From the NCBI GenBank assembly GCA_947503895.1, contig CANNFT010000005.1, positions 1 through 64,000 of the forward strand: DNA of 64,000 nt, written 5' to 3'. Made by a program: the position numbers and the translations under genes. Positions 55,703-63,952 of the stretch are shown one piece after another. The stretch is from an uncultured Saccharospirillaceae bacterium (lineage in GTDB: Bacteria > Pseudomonadota > Gammaproteobacteria > Pseudomonadales > Oceanobacteraceae). Under the pieces are notes generated by a model. The model worked only from the letters and a program-made list of their open reading frames with translations. It searched no databases and was not told the origin of the DNA. Position 1 is the first letter of the stretch, and each line of letters begins with the position of its first letter.

Positions 55703-55996
55703 ATGAATAAATTATATGTGACGGCAGAAGTTAAAGCGCAATCTGAGCACATTCAATCCGTGTCCAGCCTATTAAACACACTGGCGCGTCATTCATTGGA
55801 AGAAGCAGGTTGTGATCAATATCAGATTTTGCAATCAAATACCGAAGCCGATACGTTTTTAACGTTTGAAGTGTGGGCATCCGAAGAGGCTGAGCGTGAA
55901 CATTGGGCGACCGATCACTTAAAAGTGACGTTAGAGCAACTAACCCCATTATTGGCGGGTGAACCTGCGATCAAGAAATATAACGAAACGAAGTAA
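55703..55996 (+). CDS. Antibiotic biosynthesis monooxygenase (ABM) domain protein
   Basis: 97 residues, one ABM/YgiN-like ferredoxin-type domain: LYVTAEVKAQSEHIQSVSSL, then EEAGCDQYQILQSNTEADTF, FEVWASEEAEREHWATDHLK. These dimeric proteins include quinol monooxygenases and haem-degrading enzymes. The ATG at 55703 has GAGTGAGAAG upstream. Likely co-expressed with the transporter gene. Confidence 0.88.
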   Translation: MNKLYVTAEVKAQSEHIQSVSSLLNTLARHSLEEAGCDQYQILQSNTEADTFLTFEVWASEEAEREHWATDHLKVTLEQLTPLLAGEPAIKKYNETK

Positions 55997-56007
55997 AGCG
56001 ATCATTG

Positions 56008-56039
56008 AAAGGGGCGAGCGTTTGACCAAACGCCCCTTT
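56008..56039. terminator. Bidirectional terminator between ABM and ntrC genes
   Basis: AAAGGGG and CGCCCCTTT with an inner GCGTTTG/AAACGC arm form a strong GC-rich hairpin, with T-ends on both strands. It can end the ABM transcript and the convergent ntrBC one. Confidence 0.75.
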
Positions 56040-56087
56040 GACGACGATCACGACGTTAGGGGCATTCGATTGAGCGAAAGCGGCGAA

Positions 56088-57515
56088 CTACTCGCTCACT
56101 TCCTCTTCTACATTTTCATCTTCCATACCTAACTCTTTGATTTTTCGAGTAAGAGTATTGCGGCCCCAGCCTAACAGTATTGAAGCGTCGCGACGTCTAC
56201 CGGCCGTATGTTTCAGAGCCGTTTCAATCATGATCCGTTCAAAAATCGGTACTGCGGTATCCAGTAAGCCTTTTTTACCCTGCATTAATTGTTGGTCGGC
56301 CCAGTTGCGCAGTGCCTGTTCCCAATTGTTACTGGTGGAAATTTTTTCTTCTTGGTTTAGAAGTTCAGGTGGCAAATCATTGATATGTACTTCGCGACCC
56401 GACGCCATTACCGTGATCCATCGACAAGTATTTTCCAGCTGACGGACATTGCCAGGCCAAGGCAAGGAACACAGGTACTCTTCGGTTTCGGGTTTTAGGA
56501 CTTTGGCTTCTACGCCCAGTTCTTCTGCCGCACGGTTTAGAAAATGGTGCAATAAACGCGGTACGTCTTCGCTGCGTTCAGCCAGACAGGGTAGATGAAC
56601 GCGAATGACGTTCAAGCGGTGAAATAAATCTTCACGGAATTTACCTTGCCTGACCAGCTCTTCTAAATCTTGGTGTGTCGCCGCAATGATGCGCACATTC
56701 ACTTTGACCGGTGAACTGCCACCCACGCGATAAAACTCGCCATCTGCTAATACCCGTAATAAACGAGTTTGCGTATCAGCGGGCATGTCTCCAATTTCGT
56801 CTAAAAATAATGTGCCACTGTCAGCTTGCTCGAAGCGGCCACGACGTTGTCCACCAGCGCCGGTGAACGATCCTTTTTCATGACCAAATAACTCGGATTC
56901 GATTAAGTCTTTTGGAATAGCAGCCATGTTTAAGGCGACGAAAGGATTGTCTGAACGAGGGCTATGCTTATGCAACGCATGTGCGACCAGTTCTTTACCC
57001 GTGCCGGACTCACCGTTAATTAATACGGTGATATTTGAATGCGATAATCGCCCAATGGCGCGAAACACTTCCTGCATGGCCGGCGCTTCGCCAATGATTT
57101 CTGTATTCTTAAAAGACTCTGTGGGTTCGCTGTCAGGGCTGACGGCATTTTCCTGTTTGTGATTAATCGCTCGCTTAATCAGGCTGACGGCTTCATCAAC
57201 GTCAAATGGTTTGGGTAAGTATTCAAACGCACCTTTTTGATAAGACGTCACCGCACTGTCTAAGTCACTGTGTGCAGTCATAATAATCACGGGAATATCA
57301 GGATGATGTTCGTGAATCAATTGCAACAGGCTCAAACCATCGACACCGGGCATACGTACGTCACTGATGATGGCATCGGGCTGTTGACGGGTCAGCGCAT
57401 TCATAATGCGGTCACCGTTCTCAAAAGATTGTGTTTCGATATTTTCCTGTTCCAGTGCTTTTTCCAGCACCCAGCGAATCGAACGGTCGTCGTCAATAAT
57501 CCAAACGTTATTCAT
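56088..57515 (-). CDS. ntrC: Nitrogen regulation response regulator NtrC
   Basis: 475 residues (E. coli NtrC 469). Receiver domain 1 to about 120 with Asp52 (AIISDVRMPG) as phospho-acceptor. Sigma-54 interaction AAA+ domain about 140-380: Walker A GESGTGKE, loop GSFTGA, Walker B LFLDEIGDMPADTQ. In this copy the GAFTGA loop reads GSFTGA. A Fis-type helix-turn-helix at the C-terminus (GRRRDASILLGWGRNTLTRK). It activates sigma-54 promoters for nitrogen assimilation under nitrogen limitation. Overlaps ntrB by eight bases. Confidence 0.96.
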   Translation of the reverse strand: MNNVWIIDDDRSIRWVLEKALEQENIETQSFENGDRIMNALTRQQPDAIISDVRMPGVDGLSLLQLIHEHHPDIPVIIMTAHSDLDSAVTSYQKGAFEYLPKPFDVDEAVSLIKRAINHKQENAVSPDSEPTESFKNTEIIGEAPAMQEVFRAIGRLSHSNITVLINGESGTGKELVAHALHKHSPRSDNPFVALNMAAIPKDLIESELFGHEKGSFTGAGGQRRGRFEQADSGTLFLDEIGDMPADTQTRLLRVLADGEFYRVGGSSPVKVNVRIIAATHQDLEELVRQGKFREDLFHRLNVIRVHLPCLAERSEDVPRLLHHFLNRAAEELGVEAKVLKPETEEYLCSLPWPGNVRQLENTCRWITVMASGREVHINDLPPELLNQEEKISTSNNWEQALRNWADQQLMQGKKGLLDTAVPIFERIMIETALKHTAGRRRDASILLGWGRNTLTRKIKELGMEDENVEEEVSE

Positions 57516-58599
57516 GGTTCAGTTCCAACGGCAAGTAAATGGAGAATTCTGTATGACCCGGTGCACTCTGACATTCTATGATGCCTTGGTGTTGATTGAT
57601 GATGGATTGCGCAATGGATAGACCGAGTCCGGTACCGTCTGCGCGACCACTCACCATGGGATAAAATAAACTTTCGCGTATTACTTCGGGAATGCCGGGC
57701 CCGTTATCTGTAATACTGATGTGCAGCACCAAACGATGCCGAGTGTGCCCAATCGTAAATTGGCGTACGCTGCGAGTGCGTAAATGAATGCAATGTTTTT
57801 GAGATGAAGATGTGCCAGCGTGTTCTTGTTCGAGCAGGGCTTGCATGGCATTGCGTGCAATATTAAGTGTGACTTGAATGAGCTGTTCTTTATCCGCTAA
57901 AAACTCTGGAATGCTGGGGTCATAATCTCGTATCAGTTTAACGTGCCCTTCTGACTCAACGGATATTAGGCTGTGTACTCGTTCTAATACTTCATGAATA
58001 TTGGTGGGCTCTCGCTCGGGTAATTTATTGGGCCCTAACATTTTATCGACCAAATTTCGTAAGCGGTCGGCTTCATCAATAATGATGTCAGTGAATTCTT
58101 TTAATTCAGGGTTATCGAGAATACGCGCCAGTAATTGAGCAGAACCACGAATACCCCCCAGCGGGTTTTTAATTTCATGCGCCATTCCGCGCACCAGCGC
58201 TTGAGTGGTGGCCTGAGCGGCGAGTAAATCTTCCTCACGGCTGATGCGCATCAATCGATCTCGTGCCTGCAACTCAATGAGCAAACAAGGCTGACGATTT
58301 AATTCAACAGGGCTCACGGAGTAATCCACAGTGATTCGTTGCTTGATTGGTAATTCGATCTCGGCTTCACGCTTGGTGTAAGCATCCCCCGTTTTCACAC
58401 AGTGGGACAATGCGGCGATCATGTTGTCTGCATCAGCAAAGACAGCTTCGACCGAACTGCCTTCGCAGCGTTTGCCACTGATTTGCAGTAGATCTTCGGC
58501 GGCTGGATTTAAATATTGAACGGTTAAGTCCTGATTCAATACCAGAGTCGCCGTGTCGAGATGCGTAATAATTTGTTGGTAGTAACTGACTTCAGACAT
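57508..58599 (-). CDS. ntrB: Nitrogen regulation sensor kinase NtrB
   Basis: 363 residues, no membrane segment, as for this cytoplasmic kinase/phosphatase. A PAS domain about 1-115 (VLNQDLTVQYLNPAAEDLLQ), the H box MAHEIKNPLGGIRGSAQLL, and the ATPase domain with N box (TLNIARNAMQALL), DNGPGIPE and GRADGTGLGLSIAQS. It phosphorylates NtrC when 2-oxoglutarate is high relative to glutamine, under control of PII (GlnB). ATG at 58599 begins MSEVSYYQQIITHL. Confidence 0.95.
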   Translation of the reverse strand: MSEVSYYQQIITHLDTATLVLNQDLTVQYLNPAAEDLLQISGKRCEGSSVEAVFADADNMIAALSHCVKTGDAYTKREAEIELPIKQRITVDYSVSPVELNRQPCLLIELQARDRLMRISREEDLLAAQATTQALVRGMAHEIKNPLGGIRGSAQLLARILDNPELKEFTDIIIDEADRLRNLVDKMLGPNKLPEREPTNIHEVLERVHSLISVESEGHVKLIRDYDPSIPEFLADKEQLIQVTLNIARNAMQALLEQEHAGTSSSQKHCIHLRTRSVRQFTIGHTRHRLVLHISITDNGPGIPEVIRESLFYPMVSGRADGTGLGLSIAQSIINQHQGIIECQSAPGHTEFSIYLPLELNHE

Positions 58600-58949
58600 A
58601 AGCTTCTTTTCGTGGACTTAGCCGATTTAGCAAGAAGCAGGCCACTAAAGATAATAATTTGTACGCACGTACATTTACTCAGTGGATGGATCACGCACTC
58701 GATCCCATAAACCCGAGAAGTGCTCATCCTTGAACGGAAAACGGTTCAAAGTGAGGGAATAGGGGTCGATTACTGCTGTTAACGGCAAATTCGATGGCGT
58801 GATGCCGCCTGCACTGCTTGCGTGGTGTTGTTGCTTAATGCTTGACCTTCGAATCCTGAATGCAGAACGACCGATTAACGAGCGACGGCGCTGAGCATTC
58901 AGAGGGAATTATGCTTATATTAGTGCACATTTTTGGTGCGTGCGCAGCT
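58600..58949 (-). promoter_or_regulatory. 350-bp control region before ntrB
   Basis: No gene seen. Just after the DUF4124 stop lies TGCACATTTTTGGTGCG (58924-58940), matching the NtrC box TGCACCANNNTGGTGCA at 11 of 14 fixed positions. TGTACGCACGTACA, a 14-bp palindrome, lies at 58660-58673, about 60 bases before ntrB. A pair CTGAATGC/GCATTCAG lies at 58856-58902. A sigma-54 -24/-12 match was not found, so autoregulation by NtrC is a suggestion only. Confidence 0.4.
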
Positions 58950-59513
58950 TTATTGTGCGCGTGACCGTTTTAGGATGGAGGGGCGCTGCACATGAATGCG
59001 GCGTTTACCGGTGGATTTCAGGATGGAGCCTTGATTCTTCACTTGCCCGTGTAATAAGTGAGCCCCTCGGTCGAGGTTTTGCACACTAAAACTCAAGGAA
59101 TTTGAGGTTTCAATGGGCTTATTGTTGAGCAGAAGCACCACTTCATGACCGGGTTGCAGTGGCGGCTCCAGTGTGAACTGCACATTAATGGTGCCTGCCG
59201 CGCCGCTGGTGATGGTTTCGTTTGCCCGTGGGCTGGCCAGTTTGAATGAACGGTAACCCGTAAATTCAGGGGCTTCTTCATCGCCGCTGCTGTCAGCTTG
59301 AGCGGTGTCGGCGTCCTGATCTTTCAGTTGCCACTTTTGTTCGGGTAAATCTTGAATGGGTGGCAGAGAGACTTTTTCTCTTTTCGCTGCGGCTGGCGGT
59401 TCATCGCCGTAGACTCTCACACCGTCGGCATTGATCCATGTGTACACTTCCGCCTTAGCGATGGCGCTGAGCATAAGGGCGATAAACAGCATGCAAAGTG
59501 AGATTCGTGACAT
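58950..59513 (-). CDS. Exported DUF4124 protein
   Basis: 187 residues. Signal peptide ends near AIAKAEVYTW; the DUF4124 motif VYTWINADGVRVYGDEPP follows at once. The C-terminal half (about 90-175) resembles an Ig-like/beta-sandwich: SGAAGTINVQFTLEPPLQPG, LLLNNKPIETSN, GAHLLHGQVKNQG. Periplasmic, role unknown. In Pseudomonas a protein of this kind sits between glnA and ntrB; glnA is not upstream here, where accessory DNA begins. Confidence 0.85.
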   Translation of the reverse strand: MSRISLCMLFIALMLSAIAKAEVYTWINADGVRVYGDEPPAAAKREKVSLPPIQDLPEQKWQLKDQDADTAQADSSGDEEAPEFTGYRSFKLASPRANETITSGAAGTINVQFTLEPPLQPGHEVVLLLNNKPIETSNSLSFSVQNLDRGAHLLHGQVKNQGSILKSTGKRRIHVQRPSILKRSRAQ

Positions 59514-59616
59514 GTTGGTCAGTCCATTGTGAATCTCTTAACTTTAGCGGATCTTGGACGGAAATGGCAGGCGCGTGGGCTGAGTTAGAGATGTAGTACA
59601 CGCTTTCTCGTTTTTA

Positions 59617-59642
59617 AGAAGCTGCGTTATTCAACAGCTTCT
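59617..59642. other. Inverted repeat before the accessory genes
   Basis: AGAAGCTG and CAGCTTCT form a perfect eight-pair stem with a ten-base loop; TTTTTA precedes it on the + strand. It sits in the 255-bp gap between DUF4124 and the gene at 59769. Role unknown. Confidence 0.4.
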
Positions 59643-59768
59643 CGACAGGCGCTCGCGGATTAGTCACATCATGCCCTCTAAAAATGGATTCTATGGAATC
59701 AATCACTATTTGGAGGCACACTAACACTCTGTTGATTATCACGACGTCCAGAAAATGAAAGGGAACCT

Positions 59769-60044
59769 ATGACTACTGAAGCAACTGATCTGCTAAAAGA
59801 GCTCAAAGCAATGAAGAAAGAGATGAAGATGCTGAGAGCGGAAATGGAAGTTGATAAAATGCTGATAGGAATGCTAATCGGCCACATGGGTGGTGACTCC
59901 AAAGATGTCATTGTCAAGCTGCGCGACTTAGTAAGTGAGAAACGCAAGACTGATTTTGAAACAGCTGTAGCGACAGCTGAACGATCGAAGCAATACGAAG
60001 AGCTGATCGAAAAAGCCAGATTCGAAGCTCTATTCGATAGATAA
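59769..60044 (+). CDS. Small charged coiled-coil protein, unknown
   Basis: 91 residues with AAAGGGAACC just before the ATG, a good ribosome-binding site. Highly charged and helical: KELKAMKKEMKMLRAEMEVD, then MLIGMLIGHMGGDSKDVIVK and EEKARFEALFDR-like end. Heptad-like pattern through the first 35 residues predicts a coiled coil. No family recognised. First gene of the accessory stretch at 59.5-64 kb. Confidence 0.6.
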   Translation: MTTEATDLLKELKAMKKEMKMLRAEMEVDKMLIGMLIGHMGGDSKDVIVKLRDLVSEKRKTDFETAVATAERSKQYEELIEKARFEALFDR

Positions 60045-60108
60045 AAAATGCCCCGCCAACAGTGTTACTTCACTAGCGTTGGCCGCGCCTGAATACCAAT
60101 GGAATAGA

Positions 60109-60861
60109 ATGAAAGCTATTAAAATTGCGATAATCCTGATGGGATATTTGTCTCTTACCACCAACCAATCTCAGGCTGAACAAATCACCTTTAATCATCT
60201 TCATAGTAGTACTGGTCAGAATTCGGCACTGTCTGGAGATTGCATTGCTGAAAATGATAGGACCATCAGTTGCAGTCTTAGGCAGGTCATGTTCAGCAAG
60301 AAGCTTTCAAAAAAAGATGCTGAAACACGAACCGCAGAATACGAAAATGCTATTCAGGATGCTCTTAAGGACAAAACGCCTGCGCAAGTGGTTAATCAAG
60401 AGGTCGGTAAGTTTTGCTTCGGTCTAACAGACTTAGGGAATGAAGCTAGAAGTAAACTTTCTCTTGAGGCGGATGTATTTACCCTTTTCTCAGCTTTGTG
60501 CGAAAAACCTACGATTGAGAATTTGACTAAAGTATTCCAACATGACCTCAACAAGCAGCTTCAGACCTGTAAGGTCTGGGATTACAACATTGGAACCTTT
60601 CAGTTCGAAAAGGTGAATGAGCGAAAGTGGGTCAGCAACAATGGACCTCAAGGAGAGTGCGGTGTCATTACAGTATTAGAAATAGAGCGTGATCCGGAGT
60701 ATTCCTTTTTATATACCTACCACCAAAGACGGTTCTATATAGACACAGAATCAAAACAATGCAAAGAAATAGCTGCCATTAATGAGGACATATCATACAG
60801 CTGGAAGGGGAAAGAAGCCCTAAAAGCAGATTGCTCGTATATTGAATTTGGGATGTTTTGA
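60109..60861 (+). CDS. Secreted protein of unknown function
   Basis: 250 residues from the ATG at 60109 (GGAATAGA before it); an in-frame TTG at 60079 gives a non-signal extension and is rejected. N-terminal signal peptide (AIKIAIILMGYLSLTTN). The mature part has seven Cys, suggesting disulfides (DCIAEN, ISCSLRQ, KFCFGL, ALCEKP, QTCKVW, GECGVI, QCKEI and a late DCSY). No domain recognised. Exported, so periplasmic or outside. Confidence 0.65.
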   Translation: MKAIKIAIILMGYLSLTTNQSQAEQITFNHLHSSTGQNSALSGDCIAENDRTISCSLRQVMFSKKLSKKDAETRTAEYENAIQDALKDKTPAQVVNQEVGKFCFGLTDLGNEARSKLSLEADVFTLFSALCEKPTIENLTKVFQHDLNKQLQTCKVWDYNIGTFQFEKVNERKWVSNNGPQGECGVITVLEIERDPEYSFLYTYHQRRFYIDTESKQCKEIAAINEDISYSWKGKEALKADCSYIEFGMF

Positions 60862-60960
60862 AAGATTATTACGAGTTGTTTATAGTCTCGAGGTTAGAGT
60901 TGACCCACCAATTTGAGCTAGCTGTTGCTAATCCCCGCTATGCGACACCGCTACTATGCA

Positions 60961-61659
60961 TTAGATTTTATCACCATATACACTTTCGAATATTTCTTGT
61001 AATTCTGCTGCTTTATCAGCCAAATCTAAGAATGCCTTTTCATAATGAGAAAGTGACATATCCTTATGATCTACTGATAGCATCATGCCATTAGAAAACA
61101 TCGATTTGAATTGTGAGTTAAATAAATCATCCAAAGCTACGACAACATTTGACTCGATAAGGTGGGAAACACTACTGACATCACGTTCAAGCCCAGCTAA
61201 TTTAGGCAAAAAAACAGAGTGGTAAAGTTGCTTATATTTTATTTTACTTGGGTGATTATTGTTGAATGTAAATAGTTCTTTTTGATAAATATCTTCGATC
61301 CTATATCTCTGAAGGCGTTCTCTTATCTCATCTTTGACGGGAATTTCATACGTTTCATTCACTGATTGAAATATCTTTTTAATTAGCGAATGCACACGTG
61401 AACAGTGTCGTTTAGCTAGCAATTTAGTTGATTTTATATTAGAGACTCGTTTTCTAATTTCAGTCGAACAATAAAATATAAAACCTGCGATATAAGACAA
61501 AGATATATTTACCGCCAAGCTTGCAAGCTCAGCCCCTCCACTAAACCACTCTGGTGCTTCCTTAAAACAAATCTCGAACAGTATCACTATCGCAAATGCG
61601 ACTAAGAAAAGAACTAATGCTGTGCTACTCTCTAACAAAACATGGCGGAATGTTTTCAA
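60961..61659 (-). CDS. Membrane protein of unknown function, AT-rich
   Basis: 232 residues from a TTG at 61659 (start uncertain). Two membrane segments (about 12-31 and 46-64) near the N-terminus, then a cytoplasmic mostly helical region of about 160 residues rich in Lys, Glu and Ser. Codon choice is clearly more AT-rich than in the left 59 kb, pointing to acquired DNA. No family recognised. Lies convergent to the secreted-protein gene and divergent from the resolvase. Confidence 0.6.
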   Translation of the reverse strand: MKTFRHVLLESSTALVLFLVAFAIVILFEICFKEAPEWFSGGAELASLAVNISLSYIAGFIFYCSTEIRKRVSNIKSTKLLAKRHCSRVHSLIKKIFQSVNETYEIPVKDEIRERLQRYRIEDIYQKELFTFNNNHPSKIKYKQLYHSVFLPKLAGLERDVSSVSHLIESNVVVALDDLFNSQFKSMFSNGMMLSVDHKDMSLSHYEKAFLDLADKAAELQEIFESVYGDKI

Positions 61660-61708
61660 TTTTCAAAAGAGTCCCTATAAATGAATTTAGGTTATCTTAC
61701 CATTGCTG

Positions 61709-61739
61709 GAATGATCTAAACCATAAAGCAGGATCATTC
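61709..61739. repeat. Inverted repeat upstream of the resolvase
   Basis: GAATGATC (61709-61716) and GATCATTC (61732-61739) form an eight-pair perfect inverted repeat with a 15-base loop. It could be a hairpin ending transcription of a lost upstream gene or part of an old transposon end. Confidence 0.35.
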
Positions 61740-61811
61740 AGGGCAAGTCTTTGTAAATTTCAACATTGGATACACAACCTCACTGACGCATACTCATGTG
61801 TCTAATATGGT

Positions 61812-61917
61812 ATACCCTAAACTGACATATCAAATTCTTGGGTATTTGTGTCAGATTAGAGTCCACTTAAAGATTTACTGACACACTTTTGTTAGGGGAA
61901 TAGACCCTAAATTGACA
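61812..61917 (+). mobile_element. Res-like recombination site of the resolvase
   Basis: Between the AT-rich gene and the resolvase lie ordered half-sites: ATACCCTAAACTGACATA (61812-61829), TGTCAG (61849-61854), ACTGACACAC (61877-61886), and ACCCTAAATTGACACAA (61904-61920). ACCCTAAA-TGACA occurs twice, at each end. This resembles the res site of Tn21-type transposons (CATACCCTAACCTGATGTCAG there), where the resolvase binds three subsites directly before its gene. The start codon of the resolvase lies inside the last half-site. Confidence 0.6.
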
Positions 61918-62496
61918 CAATATAGAAAAACCAGAATACAGGGACAAAAAATCGGCTACGTTCGGGTCAGTGCCTTTGATCAAAACCCAGAACGCCAACT
62001 GGAAGGCATCGATCTGCATCGTACCTTTATTGATAAAGCATCGGGTAAAGATACCCAGCACCAACAGCTAGACGAGCTACTTCAATACGTGCGCGAAGGC
62101 GACACCATTGTTGTACACAGCATGGATAGACTGGCTCGAAACCTCGATGACCTGCGCCGCATTGTTCAATCGCTTACCAGCAAGGGCGTCTGCATCCAGT
62201 TCATAAAAGAGAATCTCTCGTTTACCGGCGAAGACTCGCCCATGGCAAATCTGATGCTGTCCGTGATGGGCGCCTTTGCAGAATTTGAGCGTGCCCTCAT
62301 CAAAGAGCGTCAACGCGAAGGCATCGCACTGGCCAAACAACGTGGCGTATATAAAGGAAGAAAGAAGGCATTGTCGGATGAGGATGTGATCTCACTCAAA
62401 GCACGCGTGGATTCAGGTGAGAAAAAAGCGCAACTCGCCCGTGAATTTGGTATCAGCCGAGAGACGTTGTATCAGTATTTGAAGGTAAAGGACTGA
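61912..62496 (+). CDS. tnpR: Tn21-type serine resolvase (TnpR)
   Basis: 194 residues. The catalytic domain has the Ser in KIGYVRVSAFDQNPERQLEG, VVHSMDRLARNLDDLRR, and the LSFTGEDSPMANLMLSVMGA block; a helix E with FERALIKERQREG follows, then a C-terminal helix-turn-helix (LAREFGISRETLYQYLK). The sequence runs strikingly parallel to Tn21/Tn501 TnpR. It resolves cointegrates at res. The only available start is TTG at 61912, inside the res-like site, so the start may be non-standard or lost. No transposase (tnpA) or invertase partner is in the window. Confidence 0.88.
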   Translation: MTQYRKTRIQGQKIGYVRVSAFDQNPERQLEGIDLHRTFIDKASGKDTQHQQLDELLQYVREGDTIVVHSMDRLARNLDDLRRIVQSLTSKGVCIQFIKENLSFTGEDSPMANLMLSVMGAFAEFERALIKERQREGIALAKQRGVYKGRKKALSDEDVISLKARVDSGEKKAQLAREFGISRETLYQYLKVKD

Positions 62497-62839
62497 GGCG
62501 CCGAGAGGGCGAATGAGGGTGATATTCCCAATCGAAATATCCATGGATAATTTAATACCCAAAAATTCAATTTTCTGTTTTGTACAATACAGAAAATCCC
62601 TAATTTGATTATAAATAAACGACTATTTATCGCATTTGGTTATCAAGAGGGATTTCAGGCCAAAAAAAAGGCCACCTTAGGTAGCCTTTATTCTTTAACT
62701 GCTGTGTCAAGGGTATCTTTATGCTTCTAAAGAGAAGCATCTGCCAACCCGACGCTTTGGGGAGGTGACACACCTCTTTACCAAGCCAATGACGTAATTC
62801 TAGACGTGTGACTAGTCACAGTCAATTAAAAATTCCCTG
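62497..62839 (-). ncRNA. Structured non-coding stretch, possible small RNA on the minus strand
   Basis: No frame is credible. On the minus strand the order is: a GAGGTG/CACCTC hairpin (62762-62776), an ATGCTTCT/AGAAGCAT hairpin (62721-62740), and a hairpin GGC...GCC near 62671-62687 followed by eight T, a textbook intrinsic terminator at 62663-62696. This succession could be a small RNA of roughly 100-150 bases, or simply the 3' end of the 62840 gene's transcript. The + strand also shows a T-rich tail after the same hairpin. Confidence 0.35.
62663..62696. terminator. Bidirectional rho-independent terminator
   Basis: AAAGGC and GCCTTT enclose an inner ACC-TT-AGGT hairpin. On the minus strand eight T follow; on the + strand TTTATTCTTT follows. 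It can stop the minus-strand transcript and readthrough from the resolvase gene. Confidence 0.8.
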
Positions 62840-63838
62840 TCAAGATTGACATTTATATAGGCCTTTCAGTTCGGCAATCGCATCTTCAAAGCTGTCTCCA
62901 GCCCCATATAGATCTTTGCAAACGATGGTCAATAAGTCCTTTAATTGTTCCATCTCGATCTTTTTAGTCTGAAGTTTTTTTAGCAGGATCCCTCTTTCTT
63001 TACTGAGGTCTTCAACTCTTTTTTGTAGCTTGGTTTCTTCTTTTATTGCCGCTGGATTGAATCTTGATGAGAGTGCAATACGAAGTTTGTCTCGATCTGC
63101 GGAAGTGACCTTTTGAGCTCTATTGTAGGGCAGAGGTTTATTGTTTACGTCATTGGGTTGAAACATCCTAAACGCCGATACGGACAGCAACATATGCGTC
63201 ATGCCATAACTTTGCTGATTTCTGTACCTTGGGGCTAAGTTTTTAAATGAAGCCTCATCGATTGCTATGCACTCATCTTTATCAGAAGCAGTCTCTTTCG
63301 TTGTCAGAGGGATAACTTGAGCAATACTTCGATCGACATTAAGAACAATACAAGGACGCCTTTTGTGAAGCTCTCCTGGCAAATGTGAGGAAAAAAAACT
63401 TTCATTCTCTTTTAAATCACTGCCATCAAATAGGTTAGATCTATGTCCAAAATCAACATCCACTACATCCCATTGCTCTAGGTAGGCGGTATAGTTCTTT
63501 TTATTTTTGCTTCTAACATAGGCTCCATGAGATAAAGCCCCACTTCGTGACTCTATTAAGCTAATTTGCACACTGTTTTGTGCTGTTTGGATCTCAGCTA
63601 TTTCCCAATAGCCAGACGCCTGATTTATGAAGTGTTTATTCATGAATACTTGATGATCCCCTTTGTGTGGGATAATCATCTCCGAAATACTGAACCTCTC
63701 GACTTCCCCTAAGGCTTCGCCTGTTGATGAATCTATAAACTGAATTTTCAAATTCATGGGAGGTTGCCTAGTCAATAACACGTATCTAGGCATGATAGTG
63801 CAAATAACAAAGATATCGAAGTTGCTATTTGGCGCCAT
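62840..63838 (-). CDS. Large protein with a MazF/PemK-like middle domain
   Basis: Up to 332 residues (ATG 63838); a shorter start at the ATG 63757 (MNLKIQFIDSSTGE) gives 305. Residues about 28-95: a beta-rich N-terminal domain not recognised. Residues about 118-225 resemble MazF/PemK-fold RNases: WDVVDVDFGHRS, then the GE-HKRRPCIVLNVDRS and QVIPLTTKE core (RPxxVL----VIPLT), and a closing SYGMTHMLLSVSAFRMF. Residues about 265-310 form a coiled coil (RVEDLSKERGILLKKLQTKK). MazF toxins are usually about 110 residues with an antitoxin gene next to them; neither is true here. RNase activity is a guess from the fold. Confidence 0.6.
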   Translation of the reverse strand: MAPNSNFDIFVICTIMPRYVLLTRQPPMNLKIQFIDSSTGEALGEVERFSISEMIIPHKGDHQVFMNKHFINQASGYWEIAEIQTAQNSVQISLIESRSGALSHGAYVRSKNKKNYTAYLEQWDVVDVDFGHRSNLFDGSDLKENESFFSSHLPGELHKRRPCIVLNVDRSIAQVIPLTTKETASDKDECIAIDEASFKNLAPRYRNQQSYGMTHMLLSVSAFRMFQPNDVNNKPLPYNRAQKVTSADRDKLRIALSSRFNPAAIKEETKLQKRVEDLSKERGILLKKLQTKKIEMEQLKDLLTIVCKDLYGAGDSFEDAIAELKGLYKCQS

Positions 63839-63952
63839 AACTTGCTGTCAACAACGGATGATTCGGACTAGCCAACCCCTTCCGAAAGTAGAATTTGCCA
63901 GACACTATTTTTTACGACAGCATGGTCGTTCTCATTAGGAAAGGAATTCACC

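Noticed and set aside
61912..62496. DNA invertase controlling a phase-variable gene
   Set aside because: Protein and site resemble Tn21 TnpR/res rather than Hin/Gin, and no inverted hix-like pair around a promoter was found in the window.
62497..62839. Classical type III toxin-antitoxin (ToxN/ToxI)
   Set aside because: No tandem repeats of about 30-40 bases before the gene, and the protein lacks the ToxN pattern; the region lies after, not before, the gene.
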